From NCBI GenBank assembly GCA_965261195.1, contig OZ253455.1, positions 3,100,001 to 3,164,000 of the forward strand: DNA of 64,000 bases. The letters run 5' to 3'. The position numbers and the translations under genes were made by a program. Origin of the DNA: Bin87 sp965261195. GTDB lineage: Bacteria; Chloroflexota; Dehalococcoidia; Lucifugimonadales; UBA3495. Positions 52,363-61,771 of the stretch are shown here, one piece after another (the first letter of the stretch is position 1; each line of letters opens with the position of its first letter). Under the pieces are notes generated by a model. That model was not told the origin of the DNA. It made no database searches and saw only the letters and a list, made by a program, of their open reading frames with translations.

Positions 52363-53697
52363 ATGGCGTCCTCTTTATTGGCTCTTCTCAACCGGCGTCC
52401 CAACACCCCCTTTTACTACGGCTGGCTGGTGCTCGGACTTTCGGGCGTTGGGGCCTTCGTGGCCACGGCGGTGGCGGGCGTGGTGCTGGGGGGAGTGCAG
52501 AGCTACATTCTGGAGGACACCGACTGGCCCCGGACCAGCATCGGGCTGGCCTCCAGTTGCGGCGTTTGGATGTCGGGAATCTTCGCTCCCTTCGCCGGAC
52601 GGCTGGCGGACCGGTATGGCCCCCGATGGCTGATGCCCGTTGGGGTGATTGTCCTGGGGCTGTCTATGGTGTCCATCGGCGGGGTGCATACCGCGTGGCA
52701 ATTTTTCCTTGCGGCGGTCATCGGTCGGGCCATCAGCCAGCCCTTCCTCATCGGCGTGGTGCCGCGGACCATGGCGGTCAATTTCTTCAACCGGCGCCGC
52801 AATATCGCGTTGGCCATCACCGGAATCTATCGTCCCGTCAGCGGGGCGCTGATCATCCAGGCGTTCTCCATCATCACCCTGTTGGCGGACTGGCGCATGG
52901 CCTTCCGGCTGCTGGGGGTTTTCAGCCTGTTCCTGGCCGTCCCCATGATAATCGTCATGCGTCGGCGCCCAGAGGACATCGGTCTGCTGCCAGACGGCGC
53001 CCGGGCCCCGCCCGACATGGGAGCATCAGACCCCGCTCCGGCGGGACGGGGCGGGCACGGGACGCCACTCGGGACGGCGGTAGCAGAGGTGAGCTGGACG
53101 TCCAAAGAGGCAATGCGGTCCAGGGCCTTCTGGATGGTTTCAATGGTCGCTTTTCTCAATGTGACGGGCAGTTCCGGCCTGGGGTTCAGCCTGGTGCCCT
53201 ACCTGCACGAGTTTGCGGGGTTGACCACTCCGCAGGCGGCCGGGGTGCTGAGCGTGAGCACATTCCTGGCGTTGAGCAGCCTGGTGTGGGGACAGGTGGC
53301 GGGTAAGCTGACGCCGCGATGGTGCATCGTCGGCGCCATGGCGGTGGCGACGCTGGCGACGCTGGCTTTGCTGCAGGTCAACTCACTGGTAGCGGCGTAT
53401 GCTTTCGGGGTGTTCTGGGGGCTGTTCCACAGCGCGCTGGAAGTGCTGCTGTACATGGTGCTGGCGGATTATTTCGGGCGAAACTCCTACGGAGCCATCG
53501 TCGGGGCGATGCGTCCCTTCGAGGCCGCCGGGCTGGGACTGGGACAGATTGTGGGGCCGGTGATATACGACCTGACGGGCAGCTACGCCATCCTGATCCT
53601 TTTCTCGGCGGCGGTGCAGGGGATGGCGATGTGCCTGATGTTGCTGGCGCGGCGTCCGGAGCGGCAGCAACCGCTGGCGGCGCAAGCGGTTAGCTAA
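52363..53697 (+). CDS. MFS transporter, monocarboxylate/oxalate-formate antiporter-like
   Basis: The protein of 444 residues has 12 predicted membrane helices in two halves with a hydrophilic loop at about residues 205-250. GRLADRYGPRWLMPVG after helix 2 matches the MFS signature A, and FYYGWLVLGLSGVGAF at the start is typical of the oxalate/formate and monocarboxylate porter branch. It would move an organic anion across the inner membrane. The ATG at 52363 with AGGAC upstream is preferred to a TTG at 52324. A catabolic context is likely, but the substrate is unknown. Confidence 0.9.
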   Translation: MASSLLALLNRRPNTPFYYGWLVLGLSGVGAFVATAVAGVVLGGVQSYILEDTDWPRTSIGLASSCGVWMSGIFAPFAGRLADRYGPRWLMPVGVIVLGLSMVSIGGVHTAWQFFLAAVIGRAISQPFLIGVVPRTMAVNFFNRRRNIALAITGIYRPVSGALIIQAFSIITLLADWRMAFRLLGVFSLFLAVPMIIVMRRRPEDIGLLPDGARAPPDMGASDPAPAGRGGHGTPLGTAVAEVSWTSKEAMRSRAFWMVSMVAFLNVTGSSGLGFSLVPYLHEFAGLTTPQAAGVLSVSTFLALSSLVWGQVAGKLTPRWCIVGAMAVATLATLALLQVNSLVAAYAFGVFWGLFHSALEVLLYMVLADYFGRNSYGAIVGAMRPFEAAGLGLGQIVGPVIYDLTGSYAILILFSAAVQGMAMCLMLLARRPERQQPLAAQAVS

Positions 53698-53869
53698 TAT
53701 CCGGTCGCAGCTGGCCGATCAACCACCAACTTTGGCCGCCGGGCAGGACACGGTTGGAAAATCATTCCCACTAACGCCGTAATCTACCGAACCGTCACCG
53801 GTTGGCCAGACCACCTGAAACAAGACCCCTGCACCTGAAGCAAGACCCCTGCACCGGGGTAAGGGCTTC

Positions 53870-54247
53870 CTACCGCCCGGCCGGAGCCGACCAGTTGGTG
53901 TTGCCCTCCTGCGTCGCAAAGGGCGGGGAAGTTGCGGAGACGTAGATTAGCTTATCCTCCCCAATGTTGCGTATGAAATGGTTGGTTCCCGGCGGCACCA
54001 AAATGGCCGTGCCCGGCCCGACCTCTTCCACCTCGTCCCCAACCCGCATCGCACCCCGTCCCTGGACAATGACGTACACCTGTTCCCGGCCTTCGTGGGA
54101 GTGGATCGCTTGTTCGCTGCCCGGTTCACCTTCAACCCATGTTACGGCCAGGTTCTCCGACCCAAATTGACCCGAGGCCAAAAGCAAGTGCGACACTTGC
54201 CCGCCCCGCTGGTTCTGTGGGCTCTGCTCCAAAGTCTGGATGTTCAT
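53870..54247 (-). CDS. Small cupin-domain protein
   Basis: The protein of 125 residues is a single cupin barrel. Motif 1 has the metal-site residues AIHSHEGREQVYVIVQGRG (two His and a Glu, about residues 45-63) and motif 2 is GPGTAILVPPGTNHFIRN with the third His. The start at 54247 follows AGGAG; the longer frame to 54352 has no support. Such small cupins are dioxygenases, isomerases or sensors. It lies convergent to the MFS transporter gene. Confidence 0.88.
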   Translation of the reverse strand: MNIQTLEQSPQNQRGGQVSHLLLASGQFGSENLAVTWVEGEPGSEQAIHSHEGREQVYVIVQGRGAMRVGDEVEEVGPGTAILVPPGTNHFIRNIGEDKLIYVSATSPPFATQEGNTNWSAPAGR

Positions 54248-54410
54248 CGGCAAAGTCTCCTGTTTTGAGTTTGGCATGAAACCTCGGTTTCCTTCGCAAC
54301 CGGCATTTCCGGCAGCAGCGGGAATGCCGTGGAGTCCCCATCCTATCACCAAGCAGGAGGACGGAAGCCATGATCGTCAAGCCCAGCGACGTTCTCGTGC
54401 GTACCCACTT

Positions 54411-54547
54411 TGTCATTGCGACCCCGTACTTGATGCGGGGGTTGGCAATCTCGTTACCATAGCAATGGTAGCCGTAGCAATGATGGTTCACAGACGTGTA
54501 CTCAACCTCAGCGAGATTGCCACGTCGCTACGCTCCCCACAATGACA
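54411..54547. repeat. Dispersed palindromic intergenic element, copy 3 of 3
   Basis: TGTCATTGCGACC at the left with GGCAATCTCG, and GAGATTGCCACG and CACAATGACA at the right. It is longer inside than the other copies. Confidence 0.75.
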
Positions 54548-54862
54548 AGTGGTGGTGGGCGCTGCTCGCAATGACAGTAGGTTGGTTTGGTTTGACAACG
54601 TGGGTATGCGTGAGAGATTAATCCGAGTTGACGCCGGTCGGGATTACATTTGCCGTACCCGCCCGATTGTCCTGCCGGTGCAGCCGAGAGCGCCCGTCGA
54701 ATCCTAACTTTTGTGGCCAGCGCCATATTGGTCTGGTTGGCGGGACGTTGGGCAAACCAGCGTCCCCCGACTGATTCCTGACCGGTTGTGTGTCGCTTCT
54801 ACGTAAGCGGGGCCTGGCCAGTCATGAGTATGCTTTGAGGCAACCGCTGCTGCTTTCGTAGT

Positions 54863-54920
54863 ACGACCCCTCACCCCAACCCTCTCCCACAAGGGGAGAG
54901 AGAGTTTTTAGACACCCTCT
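54863..54920. repeat. Dispersed repeat, inverted copy of 34151-34207
   Basis: The inverted sequence matches GGGTGTCTAAAAACT, CCCTCTCC and GGGGTGAGGGGTCGT of the other copy with few differences. Both copies are near a palindromic element. Confidence 0.75.
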
Positions 54921-55085
54921 TAAAGAGGGCCCGGACGTTGCGCCTAACCTAGAAGCCACGAGACCGTTTTCCAGAATCCGGTCGATGATGCCGGCAAGCG
55001 CTCCCATCTTGGGGATCAGCGAGCAAACTTTCTCCCAGACCTGTAAAATCGCTTCAGGTTAGATTGAAGGAGGCCCACATCCATT

Positions 55086-56138
55086 ATGAAGTTTGCCCTG
55101 TTTTTGTTGGGTTCCTGGACGGAGCCGGAGACCAGCGCCCATAGCCGGATCTTTGGTGAGATGCTGGAGCAGGTTGAATACGCCGAGGAGTTGGGATTTG
55201 ATTCGATCTGGATTGCGGAGCATCACTCCAGCCGGTATGGTATCTGCCCCTCCCTGATGCCGCTGCTCTGCCACATTGCCGCACGCACCAAGAAGATCCG
55301 GATCGGGGCCGGCGTGAGCGTCCTGCCTTTCCACAATCCCATTTTCATGGCCGAAGAGAGCGCCATGCTGGACGTGCTGAGTCATGGCCGGCTGGACTTC
55401 GGGGTTGGACGCGGCTCGGCTGATTACGAGTACGGCAACTTCAATGTTGACTTTGACACCCGGGATGGGCGCACCCAGGAGGCCCTGGACATTATCCTGG
55501 GGCTTTGGACACAGGACAATTTCACTTTGCAGGGCGAGTTCTATCAGGTGAACGACCTTACGATAGCTCCGCGGCCCGTGCAACAGCCCCATCCCCCGGT
55601 GTATCTGGCCGTATCCCGCACCCCCGCCAGCGTGGACGTTGCCGTATCGCGGGACCTGCCCATCCTGACCAGCTTCTCCACTCCGGAGGCCGATAACCTG
55701 GGCCTATTTTCCCTATATGCTGAACGCTGCGCCGCCGCCGGCAAGGACCTGCCTCTGGGCGAAATGCCCTACTTCCGGTTCGTGTACCTGGACGAAGACG
55801 AACGGGCCGCCCGGGAATACCCGCGGCAGTCCCTGACCTGGGTCCGGGACCTGGGTGGCTATCGGCGCACCCTGACCCGCGGCGATGAAATCAACGTGGA
55901 CCTGGACCACTGGCGGCGAACCCGCACCGTCGAACCGGCCAGCTATGAGTCGGAGCTGGAGACCACCGCTTACTTCGGCACGCCGGAGCAATGCGTGCAG
56001 CGAATCACCAGGCTGCGGGACGAACACGGCATCGGGTACTTCGGCGCCAGTATGTCCTTCGGCAGCATGGAGCATTCCAGGGTATTGCGCTCAATGGAGC
56101 TTTTCGCCCAGGAAGTGATGCCCAAGTTCCGGCAGTAG
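55086..56138 (+). CDS. LLM-class flavin-dependent oxidoreductase (luciferase-like)
   Basis: The protein of 350 residues has the luciferase-like monooxygenase fold: MKFALFLLGSWTEPE at the start, LGFDSIWIAEHHSSRYGICPSLMPLLCHIAARTKKIRIGAGVSVLPFHNP (about residues 36-85) and DFGVGRGSADYEYGNFNVD (about residues 108-126). It would use reduced flavin (F420H2 or FMNH2 supplied by another enzyme) and oxygen to oxidise an organic substrate. Such enzymes are numerous in SAR202-type genomes. AAGGAGG lies 12-13 bases before the ATG, a rather long spacing. Confidence 0.9.
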   Translation: MKFALFLLGSWTEPETSAHSRIFGEMLEQVEYAEELGFDSIWIAEHHSSRYGICPSLMPLLCHIAARTKKIRIGAGVSVLPFHNPIFMAEESAMLDVLSHGRLDFGVGRGSADYEYGNFNVDFDTRDGRTQEALDIILGLWTQDNFTLQGEFYQVNDLTIAPRPVQQPHPPVYLAVSRTPASVDVAVSRDLPILTSFSTPEADNLGLFSLYAERCAAAGKDLPLGEMPYFRFVYLDEDERAAREYPRQSLTWVRDLGGYRRTLTRGDEINVDLDHWRRTRTVEPASYESELETTAYFGTPEQCVQRITRLRDEHGIGYFGASMSFGSMEHSRVLRSMELFAQEVMPKFRQ

Positions 56139-56428
56139 AACCTCGCCATTCCTCGCCCTTTCATAACCGCCATCCTGGACATCCAAGAGCTAAATGTCAG
56201 GGTCGCCATCCGTCAGCATCAGTCTCGCCGGACGGTTATTTGTACTGCCCACTGCCGGGTGAGCATGATATAGTCAACGGCAGATACGAGCCAGCGAACT
56301 GTAAAGGCTGCAATTGCAGCGGCGTTTGTATGACGCCATCCGCAAAATCGCCGAGAGGCTGACGGAGACGGCCATCAGTCCAGCGGTGCAGCGCCACGAT
56401 TCCGACCAACCAGCATCAGGAGACCACC
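56139..56428. other. Intergenic stretch with a Cys-rich short frame
   Basis: No gene is supported. A plus-strand frame near 56270-56360 reads YEPANCKGCNCSGVC and ends at 56362; it has no start codon with ribosome site and is probably a remnant. Confidence 0.4.
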
Positions 56429-57334
56429 ATGCCCGATAATTTGGATCAAATCGTAGAATCGTCCGAGGCGGAACGGCTGGCCACCGGGTTCGAGTTTACC
56501 GAAGGGCCGCTGTGGCACCCGGACGGCTATCTGTTGTTCGTGAACAACCGCATCAACGTCATCTATCGCCTGACGCCCGGCGGCGAACCGGAGGTCATAC
56601 GGGAAAACAGCGGGGGCGCCAACGGCCTGACCTTCGACCTCCAGGGCAGGATCATAATGTGCGACGGGGACGACCGGCAGATAACCCGTTGGGAACCCGA
56701 CGGCTCCATCACCGTAATCGCCGACCGCTGGGAGGGCAAGCGGCTGCACCGGCCCAACGATGTGGTGTGCCGTTCCGACGGAAGCATCTACTTCACCAGC
56801 CCCGGCCTGCGCCTGCCCCCGGAAGAGCGGGAAATCGACTTCCACGGCATCCACCGCATCGCCCCCGACGGCACGGTGTCCGCCGTGATTACCGACCTGG
56901 AATCGCCCAACGGCCTGGCCTTCTCTCCCGACGAATCCATTCTGTACGCCGACAACACCCGCCGCGGCGACGAATGCGCGGCGGAGAAGGAAAGGGGAGA
57001 GGTTTGTACCCACCAGTACATCCGGGCCTACGACGTGGCCCCGGACGGCTCGGTGAGCAATAGTCGCCTGTTCGCCAATATGCACTCGGCGGAGGACGGC
57101 GTCCCCGACGGGATGAAGGTCGATACCGACGGCCGGGTGTACTGCACCGGCGCGGGCGGAGTTTGGGTCTTCGAGCCGGACGGCTCCCTGGTGGGTATCA
57201 TCCGGTTGCCCGAGATTCCGGCCAACTGCGCCTGGGGTGACGCCGACTACCGCACCATGTACTTCACCGCCCGCAGCTCAGTCTACCGGATGCGGATGAA
57301 GACCACCGGAATCAACCCCTGGCGGGGCGGCTAA
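56429..57334 (+). CDS. SMP-30/gluconolactonase/LRE-like protein
   Basis: The protein of 301 residues is a six-bladed propeller of the SMP-30 family: GFEFTEGPLWHPDGYLLFVNN (about residues 15-35, with the metal-binding Glu), RPNDVVCRSDGSIYFTSP (Asn, about residue 110), SPNGLAFSPDESILYADNT (Asn, about residue 160) and DGVPDGMKVDTDGRVYCTGAGG (Asp, about residue 225). These residues bind the divalent ion in lactonases of the family. It probably opens a sugar-acid lactone or a related ester. CAGGAG precedes the ATG. Confidence 0.92.
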   Translation: MPDNLDQIVESSEAERLATGFEFTEGPLWHPDGYLLFVNNRINVIYRLTPGGEPEVIRENSGGANGLTFDLQGRIIMCDGDDRQITRWEPDGSITVIADRWEGKRLHRPNDVVCRSDGSIYFTSPGLRLPPEEREIDFHGIHRIAPDGTVSAVITDLESPNGLAFSPDESILYADNTRRGDECAAEKERGEVCTHQYIRAYDVAPDGSVSNSRLFANMHSAEDGVPDGMKVDTDGRVYCTGAGGVWVFEPDGSLVGIIRLPEIPANCAWGDADYRTMYFTARSSVYRMRMKTTGINPWRGG

Positions 57335-57443
57335 CCGGCCCGTTCGGTTCGCCCGGGCGTCCCCGCGGATTTGAGCCACGCGCCCCGGTTCAGACAAGTA
57401 ACGTTGCGGACGCGCGTGGCGGATGCAAAGGAGGAGCAGTCTC

Positions 57444-58337
57444 ATGGCAGGACGCGACCTGATCGGCTACGGCCCCAACCCGCCGGTGGTTGAATGGCCC
57501 AAAGGCGCCCGGATTGCCGTATCGTTTGTCGTCAACTACGAGGAGGGGTCCGAAAATTCCATCCTGGACGGTGACCCTCATGGCGAGACGGTTGGCGAGT
57601 CGCCGTCGCCGGTAGCCAGAGGGGAGCGGGACTTGGCAAATGAGTCTTTCTTCGAGTATGGCAGCCGGGTCGGCGTCTGGCGCATCCTGGACCTGCTGGA
57701 CGAGTATGGAGTCGACTCGACCTTCTTCGCTTGCGCCCTGGCCCTGGAACGCAACCCGGAAGTGGGGCCGGAGGTCGTTCGCCGGGGACACGAGGTAATG
57801 GGCCACGGCAACCGCTGGGAAGAATACTACAAAATGGAACGGGAGGCTGAACGGCAGGCCATCCAGCAGGCCGTGGCATCTATCACCCGCACCACCGGGC
57901 AGCGGCCCCTGGGCTGGTACACGCGTTACGGACCCAGCGTGAACACCCGGGAACTGGTGGTAGAGGAAGGCGGTTTCGTCTACGACTGCAACGCCTACAA
58001 CGACGACCTGCCCTATTACACCGAGGTTCACGGAAATCCGTGGCTGGTGGTGCCCTACTCGTTGGAGGTCAACGACTACGGGTTTTGGCGCGGCCAGTTG
58101 TCCACGCCCGACGACTTCTTCGAGTCGGCTCGCAACTGCTTCGACACTCTTTACCGGGAGGGAGCAACCCACCCCAAGATGATGTCCGTAGGACTCCATT
58201 GCCGCATCATCGGCAAGCCGTCCCGCGCGGCGGCGTTGCGCCGGTTCCTGGAATATGTGAAGGGCAAGCCCGATGTCTGGCTGCCCCGCCGCATCGACAT
58301 CGCCCGGTGGTGGCTGGGCAATTACCCGGCCAGGTAA
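57444..58337 (+). CDS. Polysaccharide deacetylase family protein (PuuE/allantoinase-like)
   Basis: The protein of 297 residues has a NodB-type fold: RIAVSFVVNYEEGSENSILDGD at the start, where PuuE-type members also have N/D-Y-E-E-G, STFFACALALERNPEVGPEVVRRGHEVMGHGNRWEEYY with the metal His pair (HEVMGHG), then GQRPLGWYTRYGPSVNTRELVVEEGGFVYDCN. The closest branch is the cofactor-independent allantoinase and related amidohydrolases, so it may hydrolyse an amide or cyclic amide rather than a polysaccharide. The start at 57444 has AGGAGGAG. It follows the SMP-30 gene by about 110 bases. Confidence 0.88.
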   Translation: MAGRDLIGYGPNPPVVEWPKGARIAVSFVVNYEEGSENSILDGDPHGETVGESPSPVARGERDLANESFFEYGSRVGVWRILDLLDEYGVDSTFFACALALERNPEVGPEVVRRGHEVMGHGNRWEEYYKMEREAERQAIQQAVASITRTTGQRPLGWYTRYGPSVNTRELVVEEGGFVYDCNAYNDDLPYYTEVHGNPWLVVPYSLEVNDYGFWRGQLSTPDDFFESARNCFDTLYREGATHPKMMSVGLHCRIIGKPSRAAALRRFLEYVKGKPDVWLPRRIDIARWWLGNYPAR

Positions 58338-58592
58338 ACGAGGACGGTGGGGCTCGGAGTGCCCGGAGAGGGCCGAGGCTGGGTTGATTCTTCCACGGCT
58401 TGGGCGGCTGTGAGGAAGTCGGCGTCAGCGAAATCTGCGAATCGGTCAGGGAGGAATTGGCTCATGTCGGAGACTACGCGGGTTGAACCACGGCAGATAT
58501 AGTCGGTGATTATGCGGCCGGTGATGGGCCCTTAGTGGATGCCCTTGGTGGTGTTCCGTTTGGTTTTGCGTGGTAGCCGATTGGAGGCAATA

Positions 58593-59543
58593 TCACCATT
58601 CTGCTAACGTCCGTTCCCCCACAACGCGATGACAATCCCAGCAGGTCTCCCAATATGCCCCGTATCTATTCCTTGCGGTAATTCTCTTGCCACAATGATT
58701 GCAGTGCCAGTGGCTGAAGCGATCCTTGTCCCGACAGACGGGGATGCCGTACCTCTTCGCCGCATAGCAACAGTAGTGCCTCGCATGACCACGGACGTAG
58801 GCCATGACCTCTTTACAATCTCCGCAATGAACATGGTCTCCTATCCCACCAAATTGACCCATTTGGTCCTCAACGCAGGTTTCGCATAACGCACAGTATT
58901 TGTGCGTGTCAGTACAGGTGCGAACCGCTCCACAGCGCGGGCATAACGGGCACCGGCATCCATTGACGTAGTAGGTCTCTGGCTGAAGCGTAGGCGCAAG
59001 AATCACCCTCTCCAAATCCTCTGCATCAGCGACGCTGAAGATTAGGAGAGGCAATTCGTTTGTTTGGCAGAACTGGTGCACCGGACTGCTGGGTATATGC
59101 GTATCCACCACCTCGATCAACTTGGCTGGGACGCCGTCCCACTCCAAGTAAATGTCCGGTTGAATACCGCCGGCCTTGATAAATGTCTCCATGTGAGCAG
59201 CGGCAACACGTTTCAGTAGGTCGCCTTGGTGATTGCAGCAACACACGCTGCATCGCCAACTAATGGGCATAGGTTCGTTTTGGATTAGAGCGTTTTTTAC
59301 CCTCTGGTATAGCAGATGCTTGGCTGTTCCGTGCAACCATCCCTCGCAGTCTCCGGGGCGGTCTGCGTTGGGTGCGTGAGCAAAATGATGGACTTTCTTG
59401 GTTCCTGCGTTCTTGGCTAGCAACCCTGCCCCACAGGACGGGCAAACGCAACCAGACTCCTTGCCGTTGGGTACATGGTCAACGTACACGATCGAACCCG
59501 TGGCGGACTGCATCCCCCACGGAATGGTTAGGTTTCTACTCAT
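58593..59543 (-). CDS. CoiA-like competence/nuclease family protein with zinc clusters
   Basis: The protein of 316 residues begins like CoiA: a zinc ribbon CVCPSCGAGLLAKNAGTKKVHHFAH (about residues 31-55), then EGWLHGTAKHLLYQRVKNAL and a nuclease-like QPDIYLEWDGVPAKLIEVVDTH (about residues 128-149, D and ExV pattern of the PD-(D/E)XK fold). The C-terminal 120 residues contain many CxxC pairs (CPLCPRCG, CALCETC, CGDC, CNHCGK, CWDC), suggesting two or more further zinc knuckles. CoiA proteins act in DNA uptake or recombination. No other competence genes are nearby. The ribosome site is weak. Confidence 0.75.
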   Translation of the reverse strand: MSRNLTIPWGMQSATGSIVYVDHVPNGKESGCVCPSCGAGLLAKNAGTKKVHHFAHAPNADRPGDCEGWLHGTAKHLLYQRVKNALIQNEPMPISWRCSVCCCNHQGDLLKRVAAAHMETFIKAGGIQPDIYLEWDGVPAKLIEVVDTHIPSSPVHQFCQTNELPLLIFSVADAEDLERVILAPTLQPETYYVNGCRCPLCPRCGAVRTCTDTHKYCALCETCVEDQMGQFGGIGDHVHCGDCKEVMAYVRGHARHYCCYAAKRYGIPVCRDKDRFSHWHCNHCGKRITARNRYGAYWETCWDCHRVVGERTLAEW

Positions 59544-59584
59544 CTTTTACCGCCACCACGCAAAACAGAGCGGAACCGCGCCGG

Positions 59585-60409
59585 CTACTCCAGTATTCGC
59601 AGCAGGCTGCCGTAGTCGTCTATCGGCTTCGACCACCCCAGCCTCCGGAGGGCCATCCAGATGGTGGCTTGGTTGACTGTAATGACTGTCTTGCCCAGCT
59701 TCTGCTCCAGTTCTTCAGCTGCATCCAGCGCCCGCCAGGCCGTGCCGGGCAGGAAGATGGTATCGGCCTCTTCCTGCACCACCGTCGGCACGAAGTCGAT
59801 GATGGTCTGGGGCGGCTCGGCGTCGATTTCGCGAGGGTTCATCGAGTCCTGCATCCACGGCTCGCCGTCGGCGCTGAGCACCTCGAAGCCGGCCTCTTCC
59901 ATCAGCGGTTTCAGCCGGTTTCTCAGGTGGAAGTTGCGGTATGGACCAGCGATGCTCAGCCGGCGGCTGCCCATGTGCCGCATGGCGGCGATGCAGGAGG
60001 TTACGGCGGTTATTGACTGGACGCCGCTGGCTGCCTCCATGATTTCCGCCATCCGCTGGTCGTAGGCCATATAGCCCTTATGCCACGTGCCGGAGGTGCA
60101 GGCATAAACCAGAACGTCAGGACCGATGTTGGACAGGGCGCTGGCGCCACGGGCCACATCGTCGTTCATCTTGCCGACGTCGAATCCGAACAGTGCCCAG
60201 TCGACTTCGTTGGCTTCGTTGCTGGTAATACTGAGACGGTGCCCGGTCTCGCTGGAAATTTCCGGCTGAGTTCCCCAAGTGCCGTTCCACATACGCTCGA
60301 AGTGCACCGTGATTTCCGGCGGCACCACCCGGTAGAAGTCGGGTTCGACCACCGGATTGGTGGCGGGAACCAGGGCGCCGATTCGGTGCGTGTTGGTCAG
60401 ATTCGCCAT
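59585..60409 (-). CDS. Asp/Glu racemase superfamily protein (maleate isomerase/arylmalonate decarboxylase-like)
   Basis: The protein of 274 residues starts TNTHRIGALVPATNPVVEPDFYRVVP, typical for the arylmalonate decarboxylase / maleate cis-trans isomerase branch. The two catalytic Cys are seen in LVYACTSGTWHKG (about residue 103) and AVTSCIAAMRHMG (about residue 136); both are normal for an isomerase or racemase. The substrate is probably a dicarboxylic acid. The start at 60409 has GGAGG close upstream; a start at 60424 is possible. Confidence 0.87.
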   Translation of the reverse strand: MANLTNTHRIGALVPATNPVVEPDFYRVVPPEITVHFERMWNGTWGTQPEISSETGHRLSITSNEANEVDWALFGFDVGKMNDDVARGASALSNIGPDVLVYACTSGTWHKGYMAYDQRMAEIMEAASGVQSITAVTSCIAAMRHMGSRRLSIAGPYRNFHLRNRLKPLMEEAGFEVLSADGEPWMQDSMNPREIDAEPPQTIIDFVPTVVQEEADTIFLPGTAWRALDAAEELEQKLGKTVITVNQATIWMALRRLGWSKPIDDYGSLLRILE

Positions 60410-60573
60410 ATTCCTCCGCTCCAAGCCTTGTTAGACCGTATTATACAACTCGGATTACGCACGGAATACGGAGAAGGCGCAGTGGTTGCCTCGCTAGGTG
60501 TTGCGCCCGTCTCGATTCGGCCTAAAATATCGCAACTGAGATCAAACTGAGATCAAGCAGGAGGAACGCCGAG

Positions 60574-61527
60574 ATGGGATTCAAATTGGTAATCTGCCCA
60601 CCCAACTACCAGGACCACTGGCCGCAGCAGCTCCAGGAGGAGATACCGGATATCGACGTTCACCTTTGCCCCACGGTGGGGGAAGCGATGGAGGTCATCG
60701 GAGACGCTGACGCAGCCTTCGGCGATATTGTGCCGGAACTGCTGGAGCGGGCGCACAACCTCAAGTGGATTGCCTGCCCCCAAGCCGGGCCGCGCGCCGG
60801 GTATTACCACCAGGATTTAATTGGCAGCGATGTGGTGGTTACCAACACCAGAGAGATCTACAACGACCATATCAGCGCCCACATAATGGCACTGCTGTTG
60901 GCTTTCGCCAGAGGGTTACAGGTGTACATCCCTCAACAAGTTGCCGGAGTCTGGCAACCGGGATACCCCACCATCTATTTGCCGGAAGCCACCGTGGTGA
61001 TCGTGGGCGTCGGTGGCATCGGCGCCGAAACCGCCCGGTTGTGCTCAGAGTTTGGAATGACGGTGCTTGGGGTAGATCCCAGACTGCCAGCGCCCTCCGC
61101 AGGCGTTTCGGAGCTGCACCGGCCCGATGACCTGCTGGAAGTGCTGCCGAGAGGAGATTTCGTGATTGTAACCGTGCCGGAGACGCCGCAAACACAGGGT
61201 ATGTTTGGCCGGGCACAGTTCCGTGCTATGCAGAGCAGCGGATATTTCATCAATATCGGTCGGGGAGCCACGGTGGAGCTGGACGATCTGGTGGACGCAT
61301 TGCGGGCGGGCGAGCTTGCCGGCGCCGGTCTTGATGTGTTCCAGATTGAGCCGCTGCCGGCTGGACACCCCCTTTGGAATATGCCGGGAGTGCTGATCAC
61401 GCCCCACGTGGCGGGCAACGGCCCCTACCTCGACGACCGGCGTACTGAACTCTTCATCGAAAACTGCAAACGCTTCAACGAAGGAAGGGAACTAAGAAAC
61501 GTGGTGGACAAAGCCAACTGGTTCTGA
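60574..61527 (+). CDS. D-isomer-specific 2-hydroxyacid dehydrogenase
   Basis: The protein of 317 residues has the NAD-binding motif VIVGVGGIGAETARLCSEFGM (GxGxxG, about residues 142-162) and the catalytic residues Arg in INIGRGATVELDDLVDAL (about residue 232), Glu in FQIEPLPAGHPLW (about residue 263) and His in LITPHVAGN (about residue 281). It oxidises D-2-hydroxy acids or reduces 2-oxo acids with NAD(P)H. CAGGAGGAA precedes the ATG. The gene is divergent from the racemase-family gene; both may act on related organic ac­ids. Confidence 0.93.
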   Translation: MGFKLVICPPNYQDHWPQQLQEEIPDIDVHLCPTVGEAMEVIGDADAAFGDIVPELLERAHNLKWIACPQAGPRAGYYHQDLIGSDVVVTNTREIYNDHISAHIMALLLAFARGLQVYIPQQVAGVWQPGYPTIYLPEATVVIVGVGGIGAETARLCSEFGMTVLGVDPRLPAPSAGVSELHRPDDLLEVLPRGDFVIVTVPETPQTQGMFGRAQFRAMQSSGYFINIGRGATVELDDLVDALRAGELAGAGLDVFQIEPLPAGHPLWNMPGVLITPHVAGNGPYLDDRRTELFIENCKRFNEGRELRNVVDKANWF

Positions 61528-61771
61528 TGTCGCAACTGTGACAGTCCGGTCAACGGGATGGACGGGATTCTTCTGATTGAGGGCGTGTGGATTCCGGCTT
61601 GCGTCGGAATTACGGACTAACTTTGAAGAGGCCCGGACTTGACGGGGTGGGGTATTATCCTGAGGCGCATCTTTCTGTATGCTGGTGTTAATCCGAACGT
61701 GTCAATCAGACCGAGCGCGCGATTGCAGCCCGGTGCGGCGCGCTGCTGGAGCGTGGGCAGGCTACCCTACC

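Larger units (their letters stand above)
54248..55085. other. Intergenic block of dispersed repeats
   Basis: About 840 bases without a supported gene. It holds the palindromic element at 54411-54547, a further partial end (GCTGCTCGCAATGACAG, 54560-54576) and the inverted repeat copy at 54863-54920. The leader of the luciferase-like gene is at its right end. Confidence 0.6.

Noticed and set aside
58322..58465. 47-residue minus-strand frame overlapping the deacetylase end (MSQFLPDRFADF)
   Set aside because: No ribosome site, and it overlaps the coding end of the opposite gene; the N-terminal part may be a remnant but cannot be supported.
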